In this document: piece after piece, positions 12,934 to 25,200 of the stretch | Layout: every line of letters starts with the position of its first letter | How positions within the stretch are numbered: the stretch's first letter is position 1 | From: Brugia malayi | Lineage: Eukaryota; Nematoda; Chromadorea; Rhabditida; Onchocercidae | Length of the DNA stretch: 64,000 bases | Assembly: GCF_000002995.4 (NCBI RefSeq) | Contig: NW_025062475.1 | Location: 3,944,528 to 4,008,527 of the forward strand | Reading direction: 5' to 3' | Notes under the pieces: generated by a model | Seen by the model: only the letters and a program-made list of their open reading frames with translations | Told to the model about the DNA's origin: nothing | Databases searched by the model: none | Made by a program: the position numbers and the translations under genes

Positions 12934-14512
12934 AACTGAAAGAAATTTTATTGTTTTTCATTTTTAACTTTTTTTTTCTGAATTTTATATATTTTTCAAA
13001 AAGGCGAATTATCAATTTCAATGATAAAATTGAAAAAAAAAAATTAAACAAACAATAAAACAATTTAATATTTTAAACTAACATAAAGAGAAATTGAAAA
13101 AAAAAAAAATATTTCATTGGTTTTATTTGATACATTTGAAAAAGTTATGAATAATAAATGATAAAATTATTAGCAATTAAATTATGCTTGTGAAGAATAT
13201 TAATATTCGATAAAAATATTGCAAATAGTAAATAATTTCTTTGCAGCACTTACTTTTTAATAACTTTTACCTCTGAAAAATAACTTTATCCTGTTGAAGT
13301 AATCATATTATTGTAATATAATTCTAAATAATTTCAATGAAATTCTTTCTCATTACTTTATCTCTTTGTTAAAATAAAATAAAAGTTAATAACTATTAGT
13401 TGAAAAAAAATATTATTTTAAACATAATTTTTTTATTAGAATATATAATTAAATGGATAATATTTAAAAATTGTGACTAATCATTTTCTCTGATTAAAAC
13501 AAGTTTGAAATAATTGCTGCTATTATTATAGCATTAGTAAACTTTTTTTAAAAAAGTGAACTAGAAAATAATTCTTTTTACAATGCATATTAAAAATTCA
13601 TAAATGAGAAATTATTCGTTTTTCGTTTTTTTTTTTTTTTTCTTTTGTTCGATTAAGTATTAATAATTTAAAATTTTTTAAAATGATGCCAAGATAATTG
13701 TCTCTAATTTATTAAAAAAAAATCCTTTCATTATTTTTTTTTTAAAAAATTCTTCTACAGTGAAATGGAAAGAGAGAGAGAAAGAGAAGAGAGAAAGAGA
13801 AAAAAAAAACGAATTAATATTATAAATGTTTCTTTTTTTCTATCAATGTTTAAAAAAAGACATTAAAATTATTCGATCTTTTATTATTCATAGTAAAATA
13901 ATTAATAATGTATTGATTGATTGATTTTTTTTTTAATTTTGACTTTATTTATTAATTTTTAATTTTTGTTGAAAATATGGGAAGAAATGAAAGTCAAGAG
14001 AGAAATGATAGTCAAAAGTTGGGAAAGTTTTGGAAATGTTAAAATTTTAGTAAAGAGATAAATGTTTCTAATGTAATTTGAGAAAAGTGATAAGTGAAGT
14101 GATCTATGATTTAATGATAAATGTTATTGATTAAACTGATTGTGTTTCTTTGCAAACACAAAAGAGAATCGATGTTTTGGAGTTTTTTATTTCTAAAATA
14201 ATGAAAAATGAGGCGAATAGACTCTCAAACATAAATTCAATTCGGTCTATTCTCTACAATTTCAATTTTTTTAGTAAAACAATTGCTTAAGTTTTAAAAA
14301 TAGAAAGTAAATAAAATAAAAAAATGAAAGTATTAAGTTTCATCCATATTAGATATGATAATGATAAAATAAACCTTAAGTAATCATTCTTGACAAAACT
14401 GATAACCATTTATTTCTGCAGGATTGTTTTGCTAATCATTGTATCAATTACTATATAAAAATCATGATTATATCATATATTATGCATATTATATCACTGA
14501 TTTCATGGAAAG

Positions 14513-14572
<60 letters not shown>

Positions 14573-14950
14573 GATTAATAGAAGACAAAAATGCAATAAT
14601 TATGATTTAATAATTATTTTATTACATTATATAATTGTTATTATATAATCAACTCATTAATTTTAATTATTAAACTAAATTTAACAAATAAATTAGGAAG
14701 AAACTGTAAATTATTATTTTTTTTTTTAAGAAAAGGAAGAAAAAGTGGTCAATTCTGAAAAATACAATTGTGGGTAATTTCTTCCACATAAGTATAATTA
14801 AATCCAAAAAAAAAAGTTGTTTGCAAAAAATATTTTATTAATAACCAAAATTAAATAATATTAATATCCTTAATTTCCTTTCATTTCAAAGGAAAAAAAA
14901 ATCAATTATCGATCTTTTCGTGATCGATTGATTGCATCCATTATCGATCA
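12934..14950. other. Spacer between TTL genes C and D
   Basis: AT-rich, no exon recognised. It includes a GA-rich patch at 13766-13810 and an (AAT)n microsatellite listed separately. Confidence 0.5.
14512..14571. repeat. (AAT)n microsatellite
   Basis: About twenty uninterrupted AAT/ATA units between TTL genes C and D. A likely polymorphic marker; no function inferred. Confidence 0.9.
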
Positions 14951-15819
14951 TCATTCTTTACATTGCTTCTTATGATTCTTTCCGGCAATATTTAGACTTA
15001 CAATATGCATATCATATGTTTTACCAATATATTCTTTTGGAATTGGATATTCATCAGTGATTGTGCAATTCTAGAAATCAATCAATCAATAATGATAATC
15101 ATAATATCATCAAACTATTATTAGTGATATTAATGATCAATGAAATATTAAAATTTTATACTCTATTATCAAACAAATTTTCTCAATTTTTCTTTATATA
15201 TATGTATCTTATAAATGCTACCGTTATTTATTAAAAGCATTGCAAAAAAATAAATTTTAATAATATAAATTTATTTTCAAAAATTATTTTGCTTAAAATC
15301 AGAGAAAAAAATAGGTAAAATTTAATAACTAACCGTTTTAATAATACCATTATCACAGCTATGCTTAATGATTAGATAAGGTTCAATTGCAGTTACTTCC
15401 TTATCTTCACCGTATACTTTAAAAACTCCTCTACCATTTGAAGTGGTAGAATTTAATAGATCATCAGGATCACCTAAAATAATTCAAATATTTTTATCAT
15501 ATCAATCATTACTCTCTGCTTTGATTAGTAAAAAAAAGAAGGAAATAACGATTTTAAATTATTTTTGATTTTTTATTTTTACTATCAATAAATTTGTTGG
15601 TACTATTTTATTATATTAATATCACATAAATATAAATTGAAAAAAAAAAAAAAAAAACTTATCAGTATCCTCCTCCCAGAGTTGAACTTCGACATCACGT
15701 ACTGACTTTGTGCCACACGCAAGTCGACCAGTTACAGTGATACCTTGAATTGAGCCAATAACGCCTGCATTTGCGCAAAATGCAACAAAACCAAGTAGTA
15801 GAAATATTCGCCAAAACAT
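14951..15819 (-). CDS. Transthyretin-like secreted protein D (AT-AG first intron)
   Basis: Three-exon TTL gene of 138 aa. Exon 1 (15663-15819, 157 bases, the same length as in gene B) starts at MFWRIFLLLGFVAFCANAG, a signal peptide, then ITVTGRLACG and VEVQLWEEDT. Exon 2 (15334-15473, 140 bases as in B, C and E) gives GDPDDLLNSTTSNGRG, YGEDKEV and AIEPYLIIKHSC. Exon 3 (14951-15070) gives NCTITDEYPIPKEYIGK and MHIVSLNI, ending in QCKE. To keep frame, exon 1 must end at 15663, so intron 1 starts with ATAAGT rather than GT. The nearest GT, two bases further, puts a TGA straight after the junction. Either this is a genuine AT-AG intron or one base is wrong or mutated. Otherwise intact. Confidence 0.88.
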
Positions 15820-17393
15820 TATTCTGTATGAATTTTTGAAATCAATGAAAATAATTAATTTAAAAAAAAAAAAAAAAAAAAGCAGCGATAACTCAAATAT
15901 TAATGTTATTAACACAAAATTGATGTGATAATCAAATTATACATAATGCTAATAAATGTCTAAATTTTTAATTTAAAAAAAAATTCACTCTTCATGTCAG
16001 TAATAATTAAATAATTTGATTAAAATAATTCCTCATAACACTTCAAAAAAAAAAGTGTGAAAATATTTTAATTTTTTTATTTCCATAAGCAATTTTAAAG
16101 TTTGCTGCTACATATTAATTTCAATCATTTTTTTTCTTTATATTGCATTAAATAAAATTAAAAAAAAATTACTCAACAAAAGTACTTATATTAAAGAGAA
16201 ATTAAAATAATAACAATTCAAAGAGTTTATTTATTTCATTTTTTTACGAAGGTTTTTCAGTGCTTTCTTCATTTTTTTTCTTTTTCCATTTTGCCTTCTT
16301 TCCTTTTTGATTAGTAAATTATCTTATTAAAATTAATTTAAAAATTTTAATTTTTTTTATGAAGTAAACTTTTTCACATATTCAAGTAATCATTCCTTTT
16401 CAAATCATTTTTCTTTCTTATTTTATTATTTAAAAATCTTTCGAATATGATTGATGAATCATATTGAAAACATTCTTTTCTTTTTTTTTTTTTTGAATCA
16501 TTTAAATATGATTTTTAACTAAATGAAAAGCCATAAAACAAAATGCGAAAGAAAAAAAAAAACGAAAAATTTCCATCGTTTATTTATTTCATTCATATAT
16601 TTTTCTCATTCAAGGGCAAAAGAAAATTTTTGTATGTTAGAACTGGTTTTTGCATAGAATTAAATATTATCAATAATGCTATCATTTTGTATTCTTAATA
16701 TGATTTAATCATTATAATCATTTATCATCATTATCATATGTTATTTTATTATATTAACATTAATTACATTTAATTATACATTTTTGAAGTAACAAATGTA
16801 TGTATATGAAAAGAAAAATACAATAACACTTAATCAGTAATCAATGATAATGCTCTTAGACATTTCGTTAGAAATTTATTAAAAATAAAAATGATAGAAG
16901 AAAACTTCATCAATTTGATTAAAGTTAAATTAATTTAAGATTTAATTTTGAATTTGTTTTTTCAAATTAGTTTGTTCAGTTATTTTCATCTAAAATATTC
17001 AACAAAAAAGAAAAAAAGAGAGAAAAAATGACAGAAGAAAAGCTAAATGAAATTATTTTTTTTGTTAATTTCATCTATGCATTTTTTAAAGTTCGTTTAT
17101 TTTATAAATATTAGAAAAAAATTTTTTTGCAAACACATAGAACAGAAATTATCATTGTGGAATGAATGAATGAATGAATGAATGGGTGTGCAAATTGATT
17201 TTAATTTAAAAAAAAAAGCGACCGTTACGGCTAATTCTAAACGAGACATTTTTAATTCATTTCATGTCTCTCTCATTTCTCATTTTCTCTGTCCTCAAAA
17301 AAAAAAAAATGAAAGATATAAAATAAACACTTTTATAAATTATTAAACTTGTAAAATTAACGAGCAAAATTGTAAAATTCAATAGCAGTATTT

Positions 17394-17461
17394 GCTAACT
17401 AACTAACTAACTAACTAACTAAGCTAGTTACTTAGTTAATTAATTAGTTAGTTAGTTAGTA
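17394..17461. repeat. (CTAA)n / (TTAG)n inverted repeat
   Basis: A run of seven CTAA units (about 17394-17422) is followed after a few bases by GTTACTTAGTTAATTAATTA and then TTAG/GTTA units to 17461. The two arms are complementary and could fold into a long hairpin or cruciform. No open reading frame or terminator role is evident. Confidence 0.85.
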
Positions 17462-17814
17462 GTAGAGAAATAATCATTTATTATAAATGATATCTCTTTT
17501 AAATCATTTAACAACAGTAAACATTTGAGTGAAAATTAAAAGTAAAAATAAAATAAATAATGTTAGTGTTTAAAAATTAGTGAAGCATTGTAAATTATTT
17601 ATCGAATTTAAAAAGATTTTTTTTCCATAACATATTAGAATTACTCAATTTTGTGTAATAAATAAATTGGAAACAAACAAAAACTCTGAATGAAATTGAA
17701 TGTCAGGTGGTACTCATTCTTATTCTTACTTTCAATCATAGTTATATGAGCTAAATCACTATTTATGAGAGAAATTTGGGATTACAATTTATCAGTCTTA
17801 TCAGTATGAATCTG

Positions 17815-17905
17815 TATGTATGTGTATGTGTGTGTATGTGTGTGTGTGTGTATGTGTGTGTGTGTGTATGTGTGTGTGTGCGTGTGTGTGTGTGTGTGTG
17901 TGTGA
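17815..17905. repeat. GT-rich microsatellite
   Basis: Interrupted (TG)n with regularly spaced TATG units, ending in a pure GT run. Simple sequence; no gene. Confidence 0.9.
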
Positions 17906-19671
17906 TATTAATTTGTAAAATGAATGAATGTATGTTTGTCTAAGACATGTAATGAATTCATTAAATTTATTTATCAGTTATTATCACATCTGTTTATTAT
18001 TCAAAATCCAATAACAAAAAGTTATTTTCAATGAAATTAAATTCCAATTGAAACAAACAATGAAATTTTTATGAAAAATGTTAATATTAATGACTAATAG
18101 ATAAAATATGTTAACAAATGATTACAATTAGACATGCAAATAACACAGTAATAGAAAAAGAAATTATGAATTTCAGACTATAATTAAAATGTAATAAAGA
18201 TATTATATTAATTAATTAAATTTCTTATCAAAAAATTTATTACAATGGGTGATAAATGATGTAATCATTTAGTAGTACAATTGATATATTTAATAAATTC
18301 ATATCCAACTTTTTCATTTTCAAATTAAAATGATTAAATAGAAACATAATTTATTAATTTAGTTTTACAGATTATTCATATGTCTTTAATTTTTTGATTG
18401 CAAATAACTTGGGAAATGATAACAAACTCACTTTATAATTTACGTATTAGAAGGAAACATTTTGAAAAAAAAAAAAAAAATTTTTTTTTAAATTTAACAT
18501 TTATAAATGTAGATGAAATTTCTTTTGAATAATTTAAATTTTACACAAATACTCCTTCAGTTTTATGTTTTAATGGAGCACATAGTTAGACTTTAATCTA
18601 AAAATATTTCGTTAAATTTATTTTTGAACCAAAAAAAAAGGAAAAAAAAAAGGATAAATGATAAATATAAGCACGAAGTCGATTATTCATGAATAGTTGT
18701 CATTAAATTCAAAATGAATACATTCAGTTTTTCTCCCATTTTCATTGCAAGCAATCATAAATGCGTGAATAAAATATTTTAAAATTTCTTTTTCCAATTA
18801 AATATATATCGTATTTTATTTTTCACTAACATTTATAATTTTAAAAACTAATTCTACATATTTATTTTAAAATGCAATTTTTTTTCCAACAATTTTTCTA
18901 GTTTAATAGATAGATGAATGAATATTTAAGTTTCATTTTTCTTCAAAACTTTTCTTTAAAGAAAAGAAACCATTACTTACTCGTAAAGTATGAAAATTCT
19001 TCTTACAGTTTAATCGTTTTTTTTTTTTTTTTGTTTTTCAAATTAACAAATATTTACCAAAATTCATAAATAAATTCCAAGTGGTGAAATAAAGTAATTT
19101 CAAATTAATATTAATTAATATGGGCAGTAAAATCAACTAGGAATATTTATCAATAATTCATTTTGAGTCTTATCCTAATTTTTAATTAATTTGAATTTCA
19201 AATAGATAAACCTTTTAATGAATATAAACTATCTTTATAGGTTTTTTTGTAACAAATTATTAATACACCAATAATATGTTACATTATTTGAATTAAAAAT
19301 AAAATCATTTAGATTTTATAGTGTTATTATCATTGTTTGTTTGACCTTTGACATTTCTAAATAGAATGACAAATAGCAATTGATTGAACATTTCAACATT
19401 ATCTGTTTGTTAACTGATCAATCACTTTATTCAGAAATAGAAATTAAACAAAACATTGATTATCAGTCATATCAAAAGAACGATCATTTCATTTTTTTTG
19501 CAATTACAAAGGTCAAACAGAAGACAAACAAATAGTATAGCATATCGCAGCTCATTAACATCGATTTGACCTTTGCTAACAAAAAAAAAAAATTTGATTT
19601 TCGGAATTTTTTTTTGCTTGTTTAAAAAAAAAAAAAACTTTTTAAAAGGTTTTTTTTGTTTTTTATTTTTT

Positions 19672-20306
19672 TTAGTGACACTTCTCTTTACGCTTTTTAG
19701 TAGCAACCGCTAAGTCCACTAAGCCTAGATTGTATACTTTTCCTTGATATTGTTTCGGTACATCGAAACGATCAATTATTTCGCATCTCTATAATTAATA
19801 AAAAAAAAAAAAAAAGTTTCAAAATTATAAATTCTTAATTTTATGCATTAAATTATTAATAATAAGTAATATTTGATAGGTTAAAGGTTATTTCATATAG
19901 TTTTCGTATATGAATAATGATATAATAAATAACTTTTTAAATCTTACCACATCATGAACACCATGCTTGCAAAAGTGATGCATTTTTAAATATGGCTCAA
20001 TATTTCGTATTTCTCTTGCTTGGCCAAATATCTTGAATTGGCCACTGTTATTCGTATATGTCACATTCAATTTATCATCTGGACCAACTATAAAAGCAAA
20101 AATTTACAAATATTATTATTTTTTAGAAAAAAAAAAAAAAAAAAAAACTAACTGGTATCTGCTTCCCAAAGTTCCACTCTTACATTAGAATAATAATTTC
20201 GACCACAGTTTAATTCACCCGTTACTGTGATATTCTTCTTTCGTCCAAATAAACCATAAGCAATTGATGAAATAATTAGTAATAATAAAAGTTGAGAATG
20301 AAACAT
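19672..20306 (-). CDS. Transthyretin-like secreted protein E
   Basis: Complete three-exon TTL gene of 136 aa and the most upstream member of the array. Exon 1 (20153-20306) gives a signal peptide (LLLLLIISSIAYG), a basic FGRKK, ITVTGELNCG and VRVELWEADT, ending in phase 1 at GTTAGT. Exon 2 (19948-20087, 140 bases) gives IGPDDKLNVTYTNNSGQF, FGQAREI and NIEPYLKMHHFC. Exon 3 (19672-19788) gives RCEIIDRFDVPKQYQGK, YNLGLVDLAV and a basic Cys-containing tail ending in KCH. Splice sites are canonical. Upstream there is a TGATAAGTGATAA pair (20421-20433) on the + strand that could be a GATA-factor site. Confidence 0.92.
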
Positions 20307-22222
20307 TATTAATCCTTAAATATTTCAAATTAATTATCATAAAATATTCTTAATATTAAATTTACAAATTAATAATTAAATAATATCATTGATTAAGATA
20401 ATTTCGATTTTTTTTCTAAGTGATAAGTGATAAAGTATAAACAGTAATACTAATAAAATTAGGAACATCACAAGTGAAGAAAAATAAAAAAATATTTGAA
20501 GTTTTGTATATCTGAGAGAGAGAGAGCGAGAGAGAGAAAGACAGAGAGAGAATCATTACACAATGGTTTAAAACTGTTGAAACAAATGATGAATCGATCA
20601 ATTCAGCATAAAACAAGTTGATCTGTGCGAAGAAGTAATTTATCTGCGAAAAAAAAATTTTTAATGATTGTTTATTATTTTACTAGGTTAATTCTTGTAT
20701 TCCAATTTAAATATTTATTAAATGGCATAAACTTTCTGTGATCATTTTAATTTATATGAAATCATTTCTCTCTTTTTACCTGGCTTATATTATCGGTATA
20801 TTCATTTGAAGTTATCATAGGATAAATGCTAATCAAATTTTACATTTCGTAGCAAATAATGATAATGCATCAATTTTATTTTTTTTTTTTTTTTTAAACA
20901 ATTTTCATATTTATTGTTGACAAAGAAAGAATGAAGATACATCTGGGTGACATTTTCAAATTTACTACTTCGTTGAAATTTATTTTCATTTTTATTTTAA
21001 ATATCAAATTTTACCATTATTTTAATTGCATAAAAAGATTAAAATTGTAAAGGAAGCATTAATATTATACAATTTAATTTAAACAAGAAAATAACAAATT
21101 AAAAAATGATATTTAAAATAAAAATGAAAATAAATATTGTTAAAAAAATTTTTTTTGAGTTTTTTGAAGCATTATTTTGCTACATATTTAGTGGAAAACA
21201 GAAATAATCCATTGGAGTAAGTATTGCTAACAATTAATACTGCCAAACAGCTGACACTATTTTAAATTGCAATGAAATAAGTGCAAAGTTATTTTCAAAT
21301 TTATCATATATATTTTTCTCATTGCTCTTTTTACTTCGAATGTTGATCGACAAGAAAGAAACGAAGCATTTTGCTTCATTCAAACATTTCTTCAAGGGAC
21401 CATTACTCTTGCAAACAATATTATATTTAATAAGAGTAGCACAATTCAATCCAACAAAGCAATATTTCAAATATTATTTTATTTCAATAATTTTTTTCTT
21501 TTGTTTCACAATGATTTCGTTATCATTCGATGTGTCTCAGTCATTTTCAATATGCCATGATAAGGAAACTTAATCAGTTGATAAGCTTGAGCTCTTAGTT
21601 TTTAATCTCAACCACTTTTTTTTCTTTGTTTCACAATGATTTTGTTATCAATGTATCTCAACCATTTTCAATATATCATGACAAGGAAACTTAATCAGTT
21701 GATAAGCTTGAGCTCTTGGTTTTTGATTTCAACTATTTTTGTTTTCTTTTGCTTTTCAATATTTTAAAATGCTGAAATGTTTATTTCACAAGCTACACAT
21801 ATATGAGCTAAGATTTTTTAATCAAAGGAAAAGCATAATATTGTTTACTCTCTTTTTTTTGATTTAATAAACAATTTGTAAAATAACTCACTGTTTTCAA
21901 ATCTTGTAGATAATAGAGTAAAAGAACTGGATATAACTATAGCCTAAATTAATTTGCTTTTAATTCTTATAAAAATTGACGACTGCGAAACAGATGAAAA
22001 GAAATGTGATAAATGTGAATATTAAAGAGATTAAAAAAAAATTTACTTGACGTAACCAAACAAATTTAAAAAGTTTTTCTGAAATAATAAAATGAGAACA
22101 TACCAACCTGTTTCGTTTGCTTTCGTAAAATTTATGCAAATTCTTTATACCATTAATAAATTTAGAGAAAATGAACATAGTAATAATTCAGAATTTATTT
22201 ATTGATAACTTATAAGGTACCA
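20307..22222. other. Spacer between TTL gene E and retinol saturase
   Basis: AT-rich. Open frames at 21234-21573 on both strands overlap each other, show no family features, and one runs into the tandem duplication at 21490-21735. The frame at 21960-22178 (-) is hydrophobic and of unknown meaning. No gene is called. Confidence 0.45.
21490..21735. repeat. Tandem duplication, unit about 121-125 bp
   Basis: Two adjacent copies (about 21490-21612 and 21613-21735) share TTTGTTTCACAATGATTT, AAGGAAACTTAATCAGTTGA and TAAGCTTGAGCTCTT, with a handful of substitutions and a small indel. A recent local duplication in noncoding DNA. No coding frame is shared by both copies. Confidence 0.85.
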
Positions 22223-25200
22223 TTATTTCCGATCACAATCCATTTGTTCATTATAAGCTTCTTTCAGATCTTTCAGTAAATTGCGTTCCAATATATTTCC
22301 AGCTGTGATTAAACCACTGTACAGTACACTTGCAATGCCACAGAAGAGAACATCTTGTCCTAAAAAGTTCCATTAAAAATTAATCTTTTCAAAAATAATT
22401 TCCAAACCACATTTTGGTCATAAAAATCGATGAAATAAGTATTACATATTATCAATAATACAGTTAGAAAAAAAAAAAAAAAAGAGAAAAAAATCATAAG
22501 AAAGATGAGATTGATTATAGATAGATAGGATAAGTAGTGATGAGAAAATGTAAGAGTACTAATTAAAGGATTTAAAACCGTCTATTCAATTATAGTTGAT
22601 GAAATAAAAGAAAAAATTTTGTGCAATTAAATTTTTAATCAATATTACGATAAATAAAGAACACTTGGAAAAATTACAGATCTACCTGAAAGATAGAGAC
22701 CAGGTAAATCTGTTTTGCATCTCAATTCACTCCAGAATTTCAATTTAAACCGATCAATTTGTTGCGTTAATGAATAGTATTCACCATGTGCATTTCGCAT
22801 ATAATACTGCTGAGTTAATGGAGTTGAAAATTCAACGTATGCTATCTGTAAGTTAAAATTTTAGCATTTATTAATATTTAACTCAAATCTATTTTCAATC
22901 ACAAAGAAATCACAGTTAATTCTTCTTATTAACCTTTGACCGGTTGCAAACAACTACCTACTAGTTTCCTTATTATTTCTTTCAAAATTTATAATTCGCA
23001 ATTCATTAATCTCATTTAAAAATTTCAAGTTTGCTTTTTGGAATTCTAAACTTACATGTGATTTAAGATTTGGAAACAATTTCAAGAATTGACTTAACAT
23101 CAATTCACCAATTACATGTTTTAATTCAGTATACTCTGCTCGATTCAATCGTTTTATGGAATTCTTTTTCGATATATCTTTAAATTTTTCGAACCAAGCA
23201 GGATTTGCTAGCGAAATTAATTGACATGTTGAAGTACCTGAAATTTGCCTACTCGTAGAGATTTTCTAACCAAAGGATATTTAAAATGCTATCAGTTCAA
23301 TAAAAATTTGGTATTTATACCAGGATTTCGTTCATCCCATGTTGGATCTTTGGCTGATGGGAAGCAAATGAACATTTGTGCTGGACAGCCATATTCCATT
23401 GCTTCTGAGGATGACAAACTGAAATTTCAGCAATATTTTCACTCAAAAAATATCTAAAAATGTCATGAGTTCAATAACTGAAATAATACAGATGAAATTC
23501 TGTTTTATGCATTAGCTAGCACAAAATTTTGTTGCAAAATCGTTTTAAAGTAAGTGATGCTCTTTCAAAGGTTATTTAAGGAAAACAGAAAAAAAACTTT
23601 TGTATTCTCATATTTCACAACGAATTCAATTATGGTATTGTTGCTTAACAATATAGTAATAGTGTTTCGCTTATCATTGGACTTTGCAACAAAACTTTAG
23701 TTATAATAAGACCTTGCTTAATTCAAAGCTGTGAAAAATAATGACAAAAAAAAAAAAAGAAAAAAACTTCAAACCATCAAAATAATTAACCTCAAATAAT
23801 GATCAAACTCATAAGGATTACTGTTTTTGTACCAAAAAAAATTATTGGACGGTAATCGGAGGTTATTTTGCGTTCCAGATAAACCAATATATGCTTGAAA
23901 TCCACCAACCGGCACAGTCTCCAGCGAATTAAGTTCATTCACCTTTTTAAACATAACTGTAAAATATGAAAAACTCTGTATTAATTCATCTTAAGGAAAT
24001 ATTCAATTATCCAAATAATTACCCGAATTTCGAGCAATATTTTGAGGTATTAGCTCGTTGAATGTCTTAATAATTGGAGCTGTTGAAACAACCAATGAAG
24101 TTTGGATGATGTATTCAAAAGAACCATGTTTCACTTTTACTCCTAAAGTTCAAAAATTTAGAAATTGATGGAATAACCACAAGAAGCATCAATTATCATC
24201 GAGCAAAGAATTGCATAAACTGGTTTTAATACAATTTTATGACTGCAAATTTTGTTTTTTACTTACAAATACACATGGCAATTAATAAGAAAACATCGGT
24301 AAAAATGCAACATTTTTTATTTTACTAGATGTAAACATAATCAAAGTTAAGTACCATTAACCCTTCCACTGTTAAATACAATCTCTTGCACATCTGCTTG
24401 CACAATCACTTTTCCACCAAAATTTTGAATCGATCGAATAATGCTGGCAATAAGAAATGCTGCGCCACCAATGGGATAATATCCATTTTCCATAAGAAAT
24501 AGATTATGTTGAAGAAATGATGCACGATTTGGAGGAATACCTGAAAAGTAATTAAAATTAATTTCAAAAGTACTGCAAAACGTTGAGATAAAGTGTATAT
24601 GTCATTCTAGTTGCAGTCTCTAATTTGTGGAAAAGGTTCCAAATTTCTATATAATTCCAATAGTTTCAAGAATAAATAAATTACGAATTTAAAATAAAAC
24701 GAGAAATTGGGAAATGTTAATTTGTTAATCAAAAGCATACCAAAAAGAAGAAAGAAAGAAAATTCGCCATAGGAAGACTGTGATAAATGAAATAAATACT
24801 GTTAACGTAATGTAAAGTAAGGTAAGTAAATAAGATAAAAGTAATTAAGACATATCAGATATCGTCAATTATTTTAAAAAGTAGTAAAATAACGAATTTG
24901 TTCCATTTAAAGACTTACCATAATTAACAAAATAATAACTAATAATAGCTTTCACATCATCGCTGAGTCCATAGCTCTTCATAACATCTATCAGATTTAG
25001 TTCGCAATATTTAAATAAACTGGTAAAGAAATTGATCAAACTGAATTTGGATAGTAAGCGAACGAAGAAAAGTGGTAAGTGTTTTACTCCAGTCAACCAC
25101 CACAAATTAATATTAAGACATTTCTAAAATTTAAATCTACCTTTAGAAATCATTTTATGTGATGAATTCTTATCTACCAAAAAGGAATGATTTCATCTTG

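Larger units (their letters stand above)
15820..19671. other. Large spacer between TTL genes D and E
   Basis: Nearly 3.9 kb without a recognisable exon on either strand. It contains a (CTAA)n/(TTAG)n inverted repeat and a GT-rich microsatellite, listed separately. It is much wider than the other TTL spacers, so a lost gene copy is possible, but no TTL exon remnant was seen. Confidence 0.5.

Noticed and set aside
15657..15660. Using the ordinary GT donor two bases into transthyretin-like gene D intron 1
   Set aside because: It leaves two bases and makes the first codon of exon 2 run into TGA; exon length also no longer matches gene B.
17394..17461. CRISPR-like or terminator interpretation of the tetranucleotide hairpin
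   Set aside because: No spacers and no eukaryotic terminator logic. It is an inverted simple repeat.
21234..21573. Overlapping open frames of 78 and 83 codons
   Set aside because: On opposite strands of the same bases, no family features, and one runs into a noncoding tandem duplication.
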